A stretch of DNA of 55,977 nucleotides, from positions 1 to 55,977 of the forward strand of contig CAMWTI010000003.1 of the NCBI GenBank assembly GCA_947177135.1, written 5' to 3'. The notes below the pieces were generated by a model. That model had not been told where the DNA came from, ran no database searches, and saw only the letters and a list, made by a program, of their open reading frames with translations. How positions within the stretch are numbered: position 1 is the first letter of the stretch; each line of letters starts with the position of its first letter. Positions 11,732 to 19,564 of this stretch are shown in pieces. The stretch comes from an uncultured Porphyromonadaceae bacterium. GTDB taxonomy: Bacteria > Bacteroidota > Bacteroidia > Bacteroidales > Muribaculaceae. A program made the translations under genes and the position numbers.

Positions 11732-12718
11732 TCATTTGACATGAGAGGATTCCTGCTCCATCAGATCAAGGACAGCGGGGAAGAAGGGCTGATTTGTTTG
11801 CTTTAACAGTGTGTCCTTGTCGGCGTCGGTCAGGCGATTGTCTTGCTGCCATCCGGCCATCTTCCTGAGCAGGGCGAAATCGGCAGGCAGCGAGGTGGTT
11901 GCGCCATAGTCAGCCCAATTGACCTGATTGCCTTTATAGTTGCCGGCATTCATGATGATCAGCTCAGGATTGCCGGTGTCAAACAGCGAACCGATGCGGC
12001 GCAGGCTGCTGTCGGTCAGTTCGGTGAATTTCGGGTAGCCATCAGGCGCGGGCAGATTGCGTACTCCGGCGCTCTCGGATATCCACCGGTCTGGATTTGC
12101 CGCACGGCCCATGGTCTTGCTCTGAAGAGTGAGCAACCCAAGGCGTTTGGCGTCGTCACTCCACGAGGCATTGGCCGCAATGGAGTCGGCGTGAGCCTTA
12201 TATCTGCTGACGATGAAGTCGGCATATTGAGCTTCGTCGCAGTCTATCGGCAGGTTAAACAAATCGTTGCCGATGAGCTGGTATATGGCCAGATAGTCAT
12301 CGCTCTGCTCTGTGGCGGTCGTGCCGGAATACATTCCGTCGGTGACAATGCGGGCAGTATTGTCGTCGGCCTTCGTTATACTCACATTGACAGTCTCTCC
12401 GGGTGCAAGCCATGTGGTGGCGCCAAGGTCGAAGTTGCCGCCATAAAACCACACCGGAGTGGTGCCGGCCACCGGAATCTTGATCAAGCCATTGCCGTCA
12501 CGGTCGGTAGTGAAGCTATACTGGCGCTGATAGCCTGTGGGATCTTCAAGCAGAAGGAGCCAATTGGCCGGCGGATTCGGCCCATGAAAGTTGATAACAG
12601 TGGTATCAACCTCCAGAACAGGGGTTGCTGTGAATTCAGCAGACTTAGGCAACTCAGGACTACAGGCTCCGACGGCCAGAACGACGGCGGCAGCAAGCAT
12701 AACAGGATTCGTTTTCAT
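11732..12718 (-). CDS. Lipoprotein of unknown function
   Basis: The 328-aa product has a lipoprotein signal peptide with lipobox VGAC at about residues 16-19. The mature part starts with a beta-rich region carrying FTTDRDGNGLIKIPV and VWFYGGNFDLG. It continues with a helical segment and an ending NQPFFPAVLDLME. The general plan resembles the N-terminal portion of Bacteroidetes TlpA-type lipoproteins, but no thioredoxin CXXC motif is present. It is first in a probable three-gene minus-strand transcript with two outer-membrane beta-barrel proteins and has a good promoter upstream. I do not recognise a specific function. Confidence 0.75.
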   Translation of the reverse strand: MKTNPVMLAAAVVLAVGACSPELPKSAEFTATPVLEVDTTVINFHGPNPPANWLLLLEDPTGYQRQYSFTTDRDGNGLIKIPVAGTTPVWFYGGNFDLGATTWLAPGETVNVSITKADDNTARIVTDGMYSGTTATEQSDDYLAIYQLIGNDLFNLPIDCDEAQYADFIVSRYKAHADSIAANASWSDDAKRLGLLTLQSKTMGRAANPDRWISESAGVRNLPAPDGYPKFTELTDSSLRRIGSLFDTGNPELIIMNAGNYKGNQVNWADYGATTSLPADFALLRKMAGWQQDNRLTDADKDTLLKQTNQPFFPAVLDLMEQESSHVK

Positions 12719-12750
12719 TTATGTGCGTATTTATCGTTTTTAATTCGCTA

Positions 12751-12782
12751 CAAAGATAATTATTTTTTAACATAACGACAAA
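12751..12782 (-). promoter_or_regulatory. Promoter for the lipoprotein/outer-membrane protein cluster
   Basis: On the minus strand TTTG (12782-12779), a 20-base spacer and TATCTTTG (12758-12751) match the Bacteroidetes consensus. The lipoprotein start codon lies 32 bases downstream. Confidence 0.78.
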
Positions 12783-12854
12783 TTTATTTATTATTCCACA
12801 CCATCCGCAACTTAGATTTAAAGTCAACACCCGATTAACCGAACAATATAAAAT

Positions 12855-12896
12855 GACCCGCATCGCCCCATGAAAAACAGACAGGGAATGCGGGTC
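12855..12896 (-). terminator. Hairpin downstream of the phosphate transporter gene
   Basis: GACCCGCAT (12855-12863) is complementary to ATGCGGGTC (12888-12896), a 9-bp stem with a 24-base loop. On the minus strand it is followed by CATTTTATATT, a weak T-rich tract. It separates pit from the lipoprotein promoter. Confidence 0.6.
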
Positions 12897-12917
12897 AAAT
12901 ATCGTTTACGGACAGGA

Positions 12918-15188
12918 TCAGAGGCCGAGGGCCGGGCGGGTGCGGAATTCCGAATCGTGGAGCTTGGCGAAGGCCCGGAGATATTTGCGTATGGATGACA
13001 CCATTTCCTGAGTCTCCTGCAGCATGTTCACATAGACATAGAGCACGGCCACTGTCGAGGAGTCGCCATCGCGCAGATGGTCATGGGCGCGGTGATAGGT
13101 GGCCGAGATCGTGTCTTTCATCTCCTCACACTGCCGGCGCAACACGGAGACGGCCTGAAGATCGCCCTCCTGCATGACGCGGAGCGTTTCGGCAAACAGC
13201 GCGCCGACGCCGGCGACGATCCGGTCGTATTGCCCGGCATATTGCGGCGGCAGCGGCCGGAAGTTGTTTTCAACGTGCTCGCGACACACTTCGCTGATGC
13301 GTCGCAGATTGTAAAGCATGCCCATGCAGCAGTTGTTGCCGAGATAGAACCACGGGCTTTTCTCGATTGCCGTCTCGCGGGTGAGATATCGCAGACAGAG
13401 GGTTTCCTTGCGGCGCGCGTTCTTGAGAATCACCTTGCGCTTGGCCAGACTCGATTCGGCTTTTCGGAGCGCTCCGGCGTTTTCCGCGATAAACGCCGCG
13501 GCCACGTCGGCATACTTTTCGGCGGCATAGGCCATGAATTCACGCTGCTGCGAGGTGATATACTCCATCAGCAGAGGCCATGTAGCGGCCTTGTCTTTGG
13601 AGGTGACGATTTCCTGAAAGAGAGAGTCGCCGCTGTCGGCTTCGGGGCGTTGGCGGAAACGGCGTTCACTGCGTATGATGATGAAGACCGTGAGTGCGGC
13701 CAGCAGGAACATGACCCAGTGTCCGCCATAGTGCATCGCGGCGACGATCACTCCCGCGCCGATGAACGCGGCGCCGGCAGTGAGAAACCATCCGCCGATC
13801 ACCGAGATCACGCCGGTGATCCTGAACACGGCGCTTTCGCGTCCCCACGCCCTGTCGGCCAGCGATGTGCCCATTGCCACCATGAAGGTGACGAATGAGG
13901 TGGATAGAGGCAGTTTGAGCGAAGTGCCCAGAGCGATCAGCGCTCCGGCGAGAACCAGATTGACCGATCCGCGTATGAGGTCGAATGCGGCGCCGTTCTC
14001 CATAATTGTTTCGTCAGTATTGAACCGGCGGTCAAACCACCTGACCATACGCTCGGGCATGGCACCGCGCACGTAAGCCGCCAGCGACAGGGTCCATCTG
14101 ACCAGTCTGCGGGCAATGCGCGATGAGCCGAACATCTCGTCGCCGCCCTGCTGGCTGCCGAGTCCGATTTCAGTCTTTGTAACGTTGCGGGCCTTTTTCG
14201 ACGTGGCCAGAGCCACGACCATGATGGCGCCGGCGCCGACCAAGAAATAGACCGGAGTATCGGCCGGTCCGTTGAGAGATCCCATCATGAATCCGTGTAG
14301 GTCGCCGCTGCCGTTGGCCGCATAGTCCTGAAACGACGCGAGTCCGCTGAGCGGAACGCCGATAAAGTTGACCAGGTCATTGCCGGCAAACGCCATGGCG
14401 AGCGAAAACGTGCCCATCAGCACTATGACTTTAAGCACATTGACTTTGCAGAAGTGAAGCAGCTGCATCAGCGCGGTAAAGAACACTAACGAGCCGAGAA
14501 TGACCAGACCCGTGTTGTGGTTTATCCACTGCTTCACGCCGGGAGTCATGAATGTGAGATCTTTGGCACCCTTGATCAGGATAAAATAGATGATCGCCGT
14601 GGAGCAGATGCCGCCGAAAATGCCTATTTTCCACTTGAGGTGGCTTCGGTAATTGAAGGAGAAGATGGCGCGCGAGATGAACTGCACTATCATTCCGAAA
14701 AAGAAGGCGATGGCCACCGACAGGAATATGCCGATGATTACCGACAGGGCCTTCTCGGTGTTGAGCAAGTCGTTAAACCCGAGATCGACCCCACCGGCCA
14801 TTTTTATGAGCGCGACCACAAACGTGGCGCCAAGCAACTCGAAGACCATCGACACTGTGGTAGACGTGGGCATTCCCAGCGAGTTAAACACATCGAGCAG
14901 AATGATGTCGGCGACCATCACAGCCATGAATATGCAGATCAGATCATAGAACGAAAAGTTTTCTGGCCTGAAAATGCCGTGACGGGCAATGTCCATCATG
15001 CCGTTGCTCATTGCAGCTCCGATGAACACTCCGGCCGAGGCGACGATCAGCACGCGCTTGAACGACGCCGCCTTAGAGCCTATGGCTGAGTTGAGAAAAT
15101 TGACAGCGTCATTGCTGACTCCCACTGACAGGTCAAACACCGCAAGCAGGAAGAGAAAAATCACTAAGCAAAGAAAGATTGTTTCCAT
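12918..15188 (-). CDS. pit: Inorganic phosphate transporter, Pit/PHO4 family, with C-terminal helical domain
   Basis: Pit proteins import phosphate by cation symport through the inner membrane. The two inverted-repeat signatures are visible: GVSNDAVNFLNSAIGSKAA near residue 30, followed by GMPTSTTVSMVFELLGATF, and ALGTSLKLPLSTSFVTFMVAMG in the second half. About a dozen hydrophobic segments end near residue 500. The last 250 residues are soluble and helix-rich (EFMAYAAEKYADVAAAF, MQEGDLQAVSVLRRQCEEM) and resemble a fused PhoU-like domain, common in Bacteroidetes Pit proteins. The ORF track starts at a TTG (15191). The next codon is ATG at 15188 and is the likelier start. Confidence 0.93.
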   Translation of the reverse strand: METIFLCLVIFLFLLAVFDLSVGVSNDAVNFLNSAIGSKAASFKRVLIVASAGVFIGAAMSNGMMDIARHGIFRPENFSFYDLICIFMAVMVADIILLDVFNSLGMPTSTTVSMVFELLGATFVVALIKMAGGVDLGFNDLLNTEKALSVIIGIFLSVAIAFFFGMIVQFISRAIFSFNYRSHLKWKIGIFGGICSTAIIYFILIKGAKDLTFMTPGVKQWINHNTGLVILGSLVFFTALMQLLHFCKVNVLKVIVLMGTFSLAMAFAGNDLVNFIGVPLSGLASFQDYAANGSGDLHGFMMGSLNGPADTPVYFLVGAGAIMVVALATSKKARNVTKTEIGLGSQQGGDEMFGSSRIARRLVRWTLSLAAYVRGAMPERMVRWFDRRFNTDETIMENGAAFDLIRGSVNLVLAGALIALGTSLKLPLSTSFVTFMVAMGTSLADRAWGRESAVFRITGVISVIGGWFLTAGAAFIGAGVIVAAMHYGGHWVMFLLAALTVFIIIRSERRFRQRPEADSGDSLFQEIVTSKDKAATWPLLMEYITSQQREFMAYAAEKYADVAAAFIAENAGALRKAESSLAKRKVILKNARRKETLCLRYLTRETAIEKSPWFYLGNNCCMGMLYNLRRISEVCREHVENNFRPLPPQYAGQYDRIVAGVGALFAETLRVMQEGDLQAVSVLRRQCEEMKDTISATYHRAHDHLRDGDSSTVAVLYVYVNMLQETQEMVSSIRKYLRAFAKLHDSEFRTRPALGL

Positions 15189-15234
15189 CAAATATCGGTT
15201 TGTTGTTTAAGTGAAATTCCATGATCCACACTCT

Positions 15235-15259
15235 AAAAAACAAGGCTAAGCCCTGTTTT
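15235..15259 (-). terminator. Rho-independent terminator of the aroK-rnhA transcript
   Basis: On the minus strand AAAACAGGGC, a TTA loop and GCCTTGTTTT form a 10-bp stem with one wobble, running into six T residues. It lies 16 bases after the RNase H stop and isolates the downstream pit gene. Confidence 0.85.
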
Positions 15260-15274
15260 GATCAGTAAGCCGGT

Positions 15275-15913
15275 CTATTTTCGTCCGAAGTCGGCGGGAA
15301 TCTCGCCCCAGGAGTCGGTGTCCCACTTAAGCACCGGATTCAAGATCTGATGAGTGGCCACCCACCGGTCGGCACGTTCCAGCAGCTCGAACACCTTGGC
15401 GTTGCGCGCCGTCGGCTCGAGTTTTGTGTTTGAATGCCGGCGACGGAGCCAGCTCAGAGCGGTGCGGCTGTCGGAATATATCGGCGTGGTGTGATCACCC
15501 TGTTTGTCCAACAGGGCCAGAGCATGGACCAGCGCCAGATATTCTCCGATATTGTTTGTGCCTCCGTCAAGCGGACCGACATGAAACACCTGCTGTCCGG
15601 ATCCGACCATCACGCCGCGATACTCCATCGGTCCGGGATTGGAAGAACAGGCGCCGTCGACCGCGATGGCCTCGGAGCGGATGCGCGGATCGGATGGAGC
15701 GGCCGCAGGACTGCGTCGCGCCATGGCGATCAGAAGCGTGGCCTGATCTTCATATGATCCGCGGAATGCCGCGGTTGCCGACTCGATGTCGGGAAACGAC
15801 TTATAGCGCGCGCCGGCAAACCCTTCGACCTGCGCGCGGGCTTCTTCCCATGAATCGTAGATGCCGGGCGACAGGCCCTGCCACACCACATAGAATTTGC
15901 GTCTCGGAGCCAT
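15275..15913 (-). CDS. rnhA: Ribonuclease H with N-terminal viroplasmin-like domain
   Basis: This enzyme degrades the RNA strand of RNA-DNA hybrids. The 212-aa protein begins with a hybrid-binding viroplasmin domain (KFYVVWQGLSPGIYDSW). The RNase H fold follows, with catalytic acidic residues in AVDGACSSNPGP, NNIGEYLALVHAL, PIYSDSRTALSW and a final KWDTDSWGEIPADFGRK. The two-domain layout is typical of Bacteroidetes. It is the last gene of a tight minus-strand group, five bases after the alanine-dehydrogenase-like gene, and is followed by a strong terminator. Confidence 0.94.
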   Translation of the reverse strand: MAPRRKFYVVWQGLSPGIYDSWEEARAQVEGFAGARYKSFPDIESATAAFRGSYEDQATLLIAMARRSPAAAPSDPRIRSEAIAVDGACSSNPGPMEYRGVMVGSGQQVFHVGPLDGGTNNIGEYLALVHALALLDKQGDHTTPIYSDSRTALSWLRRRHSNTKLEPTARNAKVFELLERADRWVATHQILNPVLKWDTDSWGEIPADFGRK

Positions 15914-15918
15914 GGCCG

Positions 15919-17121
15919 TCAGCTTAACGATGTGAACAGATTGGGATCAAGACACCTGACGCCGAGCTTTCCGGCCAGGGTCGGATCAACCGCCTTGCTG
16001 AACACCGTCATGGCCGCACAGCGTATGCCCGGCTGAAGCATCAGCGCGTTTTCGGGCGAATTACCTGCCACGGCGCCGAGAAGCCGCTGCGTCAGCGGCA
16101 ACAGCACGTTGCTGAGAGCCATCGCGGCCGTGCGCGGCACCTGACAACCCACGTTGATGCAACACATCCGCCCGTTTCCGGCGGCCTTTTCGCGCTCGGT
16201 GGTCTCGCCAAGATCGCAAAGCGGCAACGACGGGAACACGGTGCCGGGGCATGGATTCAGGTCAAACACAAGCACACGCGCTTTCATCATGCCGACCTGC
16301 TCCGAGGTGACGGCAAAACCGCTGTCGGCCATCGGAGTGGCAATGACCACGTCGGCCGACTTCAGCGCTCCTTCAAGCACATGAGGGTGCATGGCCGAGG
16401 CGATCACTTTATGGTCCAGCACACGGCTGGCTTGACGCAGGGAATAGAGATCGTCGTCAAACATCCTCACCACCGCCCCCATGCCAAGGGCACAATGAGC
16501 CGCGGCGACAGCCCCCATGCCCGAACCGAGCACGGTCACCTCACACGGCACTATGCCGGTGACTCCGCCCAGCAGAATCCCTTTGCCGTGCACCGGGTCG
16601 GTGAGCAGTGCCGAGGCTATGGCCAGCGACGCGCATCCGTCGATTTCATGGAGAATATCGGCTACACGCCGGTTGCCGCCTTCGTCTTCGACCCGCTCCA
16701 TGGCCAGAGTCAGAATGCCGCGGTCAAGCAGCGCCCTGGCCGAGCGCACCGGCCCATTGACCACCGGCGGAGCCAGAGTCATCAGCAGCGCGCCCCGACG
16801 CATGGTAGCAATCTCGGCGGCGGCAAGCGGTGCCAGCGATATCACGGCATCACACAGAAGAGTCTCGGCCCGCGAAGCCAGAGTGACCCCAGCCCGCGCA
16901 TAAGCCTCGTCGGAATAATGTATCGGCGCACCGGCGCCACGCTCCATCACCACGTCGATGCCACGCTCCACAAGCATGGCAGCGCCTTCCGGCGTCAGCG
17001 GAAACCGGCGTTCGCCGGAGGCAAGGCCGCACGGCAGCCCCGCCGATAGACGCCGCGGAGCAGTAGCCGCGGCCACCGGCATCTCCAGAGTGTCGGGAGC
17101 CGGCGAGTTCATGTCAGTCAT
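15919..17121 (-). CDS. Alanine dehydrogenase / PNT-family protein lacking usual catalytic residues
   Basis: The 400-aa protein has the alanine dehydrogenase/transhydrogenase layout. The N-terminal domain has GERRFPLTPEGAAML. A Rossmann NAD domain begins GKGILLGGVTGIVPCEVTVLGSG, and the family ending VPRTAAMALSNVLLPLT is present. The substrate arginine (ERR) is kept. However, the catalytic lysine position (normally ILKV.PP) reads VISLAPL, the histidine position (normally SALHL) reads MTLAPP, and the D of IDQGGC is shifted into DLNPCPG. It may therefore bind NAD but not deaminate alanine in the usual way. The gene overlaps aroK by eight bases. Identification of the fold is firm; activity is doubtful. 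Confidence 0.82.
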   Translation of the reverse strand: MTDMNSPAPDTLEMPVAAATAPRRLSAGLPCGLASGERRFPLTPEGAAMLVERGIDVVMERGAGAPIHYSDEAYARAGVTLASRAETLLCDAVISLAPLAAAEIATMRRGALLMTLAPPVVNGPVRSARALLDRGILTLAMERVEDEGGNRRVADILHEIDGCASLAIASALLTDPVHGKGILLGGVTGIVPCEVTVLGSGMGAVAAAHCALGMGAVVRMFDDDLYSLRQASRVLDHKVIASAMHPHVLEGALKSADVVIATPMADSGFAVTSEQVGMMKARVLVFDLNPCPGTVFPSLPLCDLGETTEREKAAGNGRMCCINVGCQVPRTAAMALSNVLLPLTQRLLGAVAGNSPENALMLQPGIRCAAMTVFSKAVDPTLAGKLGVRCLDPNLFTSLS

Positions 17122-17647
17122 TATTGATAAAACGTTTTATGAAATCAGTGGCGGTTGTCTGTATCTGCGCTCGGTCTTCAAGATAGTGGCCACTGAATCT
17201 GGCCGCGGCCTGACTATAGAACGGAGCGCGACGATCCATTGCATCGGCCACGAACTCACATAGTTCGGAGTCTGACTTTCCAGCCAGAAGCGGCCGCCGC
17301 GAACGATTGCGGAGCAGACGCTCGCAGATGCGCCCGCGATCAGTGTCGAGCCACACGGTCACGCCGCAGGAATTCATCAGCGACATATTGTCGAAAAAAC
17401 ATGGAGTGCCTCCGCCACAAGCGATCACAGTGTCTTCAAAAGCCGCCACCTCCTCAAGCATGGCGCGTTCAAGCCGCCGGAAACCATCCTCTCCGCGACT
17501 GGCGAACAACTCGCCGACAGTGGCATGAAAGCGGTTTTCGATATACGAGTCGAGATCGATGAAGTTCACACCGGCCATGCGGCCGACGGCCCGGCCAAGC
17601 GTGGTCTTGCCACAACCCATATATCCTATCAGAAAAATCGGAGTCAT
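17114..17647 (-). CDS. aroK: Shikimate kinase
   Basis: AroK phosphorylates shikimate with ATP in the chorismate pathway. The 177-aa cytoplasmic protein has the P-loop GYMGCGKT (residues 8-15), the shikimate-binding DLDSYIE, FRRLE and CGGGTP segments, and RNRSRRPLL in the lid region. It is the first gene of a three-gene group (aroK, alanine-dehydrogenase-like, rnhA) with an 8-base overlap to the second gene. Confidence 0.96.
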   Translation of the reverse strand: MTPIFLIGYMGCGKTTLGRAVGRMAGVNFIDLDSYIENRFHATVGELFASRGEDGFRRLERAMLEEVAAFEDTVIACGGGTPCFFDNMSLMNSCGVTVWLDTDRGRICERLLRNRSRRPLLAGKSDSELCEFVADAMDRRAPFYSQAAARFSGHYLEDRAQIQTTATDFIKRFINND

Positions 17648-17800
17648 AACCCTATAAAAACATCGCCGGATGCTCGGCAGCGTTGTCCGTCAAAAGGGAG
17701 AATTTTATAGCAGGAAAATCCTCTCCGATAACTCTGATGTTTTTAAGCTTTAAATCAGCTATTCTCATTTTGGCGAAGGGCATAAAAGGCGTTTCATGTG

Positions 17801-17828
17801 CAAATTTACGATTATTATTTCAAATTTA
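17801..17828 (-). promoter_or_regulatory. Two -7-like boxes upstream of aroK
   Basis: TAAATTTG occurs twice on the minus strand, at 17808-17801 and 17828-17821. Either could be the -7 element of the aroK transcript, giving a leader of about 150 bases. I see no good -33 TTTG at the right distance, so this is tentative. Confidence 0.4.
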
Positions 17829-17874
17829 TCCCGACGGTGATGAAAAATATTAAGATTTATTTGAGATTTTTGGC

Positions 17875-17882
17875 TATCTTTG
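17875..17882 (+). promoter_or_regulatory. -7 box of the four-gene envelope operon
   Basis: TATCTTTG fits TAnnTTTG and lies 45 bases before the ATG of the lipoprotein gene. No convincing -33 TTTG sits at the usual spacing. Confidence 0.5.
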
Positions 17883-17927
17883 CGTGTTTCTTATAATAAG
17901 GCCAACCATTTAAACACTTTTACACAC

Positions 17928-18782
17928 ATGAAACTCATCAAAGCAGCCTTACCGACGGCGGTCATGCTCATCGCCTCGGCATCATGCACGCTCGACGAGC
18001 CGTCGTATCCTGACGGAGCAGCCTCGCAGATGCGCCTGTCATCAGTCTCAAGCTATGGAGTCACACTTATGAAGTGGGAGTACGACAAGCAAAACCGAGT
18101 AACGGAGATCAATGTCGGCCGTGATATGATTTACAGGTTCACTTACACCGGCAACTCCGAGATCCCATCCACAATCTCCGGAGAATCTTATGACTATTAT
18201 TATGATTATGAAACAGACAAAGACGTGCGCTATAAGAACGGAGAGTGGGAGTGGACTGAAATAAAGGCAGACTCACACGGACACATCACGCAATATAATT
18301 GCGATGAGACTGACTTCTCCATTGATCATGAACCCAGCAACACGGTCTCGGTCGTCAAATTCACATACGACTCCAACGGCCAACTGACGAGAATGGAGGA
18401 TACATATTATGACTACTTGCAAAACAGGGTGGTGACAGATGTCGACAACTATACCTGGAGCAACGGCCTGCTGCTGCAGCGCAAAGAAGTTTCCGATGAC
18501 AGTCATTTGCTGACAAACCTGTGTGAATACAGCGACCTTGACAACCCCAACCGCCAATGGGATCCCAACAATGCGATCTTAGGTCCTATGGGCACAACGG
18601 GATTCTTCGGCGTCGGACCTAAGAAGTTCCCATCACGCATACAGACCGACAACGGCAACTATTATACGGAAACCATCCAGTATGCTTACACCCTGCTGCC
18701 CAACGGGCTGATCAGAATGTCGAAAGTGAAGGATGGCGACGACATAACAGTTGTAATGACATACACATACGAAAAACTATGA
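17928..18782 (+). CDS. Lipoprotein, DUF4595-like
   Basis: The 284-aa product has a lipoprotein signal (MLIASASC, lipobox SASC). A beta-repeat region follows with YD-type periodicity: KWEYDKQNRVTEINV, FTYTGNSEIP, KFTYDSNGQLTRMED. This pattern resembles DUF4595 proteins of Bacteroidetes. The ORF track begins at 17880, but the ATG at 17928 gives the signal peptide directly. Its stop overlaps the next start by four bases (ATGA at 18779), so translation of the two is coupled. It is probably a surface or periplasmic lipoprotein; function unknown. Confidence 0.8.
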   Translation: MKLIKAALPTAVMLIASASCTLDEPSYPDGAASQMRLSSVSSYGVTLMKWEYDKQNRVTEINVGRDMIYRFTYTGNSEIPSTISGESYDYYYDYETDKDVRYKNGEWEWTEIKADSHGHITQYNCDETDFSIDHEPSNTVSVVKFTYDSNGQLTRMEDTYYDYLQNRVVTDVDNYTWSNGLLLQRKEVSDDSHLLTNLCEYSDLDNPNRQWDPNNAILGPMGTTGFFGVGPKKFPSRIQTDNGNYYTETIQYAYTLLPNGLIRMSKVKDGDDITVVMTYTYEKL

Positions 18783-19564
18783 AAAAATATCTGATCATTG
18801 CCGCCATGACCCTGTTGGGCATCGGCCAGACAAACGCACAAGATTATTCCGTCCAGTCCACAGAACTCGCGGTGCAGAAAGAGGATCTGTCATCAATCAA
18901 CAAACGCATCTGGGGCAAAGGACGCTTCCTGCGTCTTGGCTATTCAAAGACCGAAACAGGCTCACAGTTCGACCCCGTCGAAAAGAGCAAATATTCGTTC
19001 TTCATGACCAAAGGCACAACATATCGCTTCCCGAAAAAGGCGATCGGAGGCCTTGTGAAAATCGGCATCGACGCCGTGTGGTTCGACATCCAGTTCAGCA
19101 AATTCAAATCACCGTATTCCGACTTGGACTGGAGTTCGGATATCATCGAGACCGAGGATCCTGACGACGAACCCGAACTCGACATCAACATAGGCCGCAT
19201 GGCATTCAGCGCCGGCATGGGCATAGGACCCAACGTGTCGGTGGCACCGTTCGCCCTCACGTCAATCAAAGGGCTGCAGCCGCTCCGCGCGTCAATCTAT
19301 TTCCACTATGCCCCGACAATGCAGATCTATGCCAAAAGCCAGGGTGGCGACATAGAGCTGTCGACCGCATTCTGCAACATGATGAACTTCGGCGGCAACA
19401 TAAGCTACCGGGCCATAGCCCTCGGCATCGAAGGCCGATGGGGCAAAAGCAAATTCAAACCGCTGGACTTCGAGAGCATACTTGGAGACGGAGAAAGCCT
19501 CGGCTCTCAAAAATACACCCGCAAGTTCGCCAACACGCGCTTCTACATCCAATTCTCATTCTGA
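18779..19564 (+). CDS. Outer-membrane beta-barrel-like protein of unknown function
   Basis: The 261-aa protein has a cleavable signal peptide (MTLLGIGQTNAQ). Its body consists of alternating hydrophobic and aromatic beta strands (RFLRLGYSKTETGSQ, IGIDAVWFDIQFSKF, SIYFHYAPTMQIYAKS) and it ends FYIQFSF, with the C-terminal phenylalanine usual for outer-membrane barrels. It overlaps both neighbours (ATGA at 18779; TGATG at 19562), so it is coupled in an operon with a lipoprotein, an esterase and a TlpA-like protein. No specific function is recognised. Confidence 0.78.
   Translation: MKKYLIIAAMTLLGIGQTNAQDYSVQSTELAVQKEDLSSINKRIWGKGRFLRLGYSKTETGSQFDPVEKSKYSFFMTKGTTYRFPKKAIGGLVKIGIDAVWFDIQFSKFKSPYSDLDWSSDIIETEDPDDEPELDINIGRMAFSAGMGIGPNVSVAPFALTSIKGLQPLRASIYFHYAPTMQIYAKSQGGDIELSTAFCNMMNFGGNISYRAIALGIEGRWGKSKFKPLDFESILGDGESLGSQKYTRKFANTRFYIQFSF

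Noticed and set aside
13077-13898. 273-aa plus-strand ORF opposite pit
   Set aside because: A shadow of the transporter gene, with no recognisable domain or start context.
16381-17049. 222-aa plus-strand ORF opposite the alanine dehydrogenase-like gene
   Set aside because: It is rich in His, Arg and Gln and matches no family; it mirrors codons of the real minus-strand gene.
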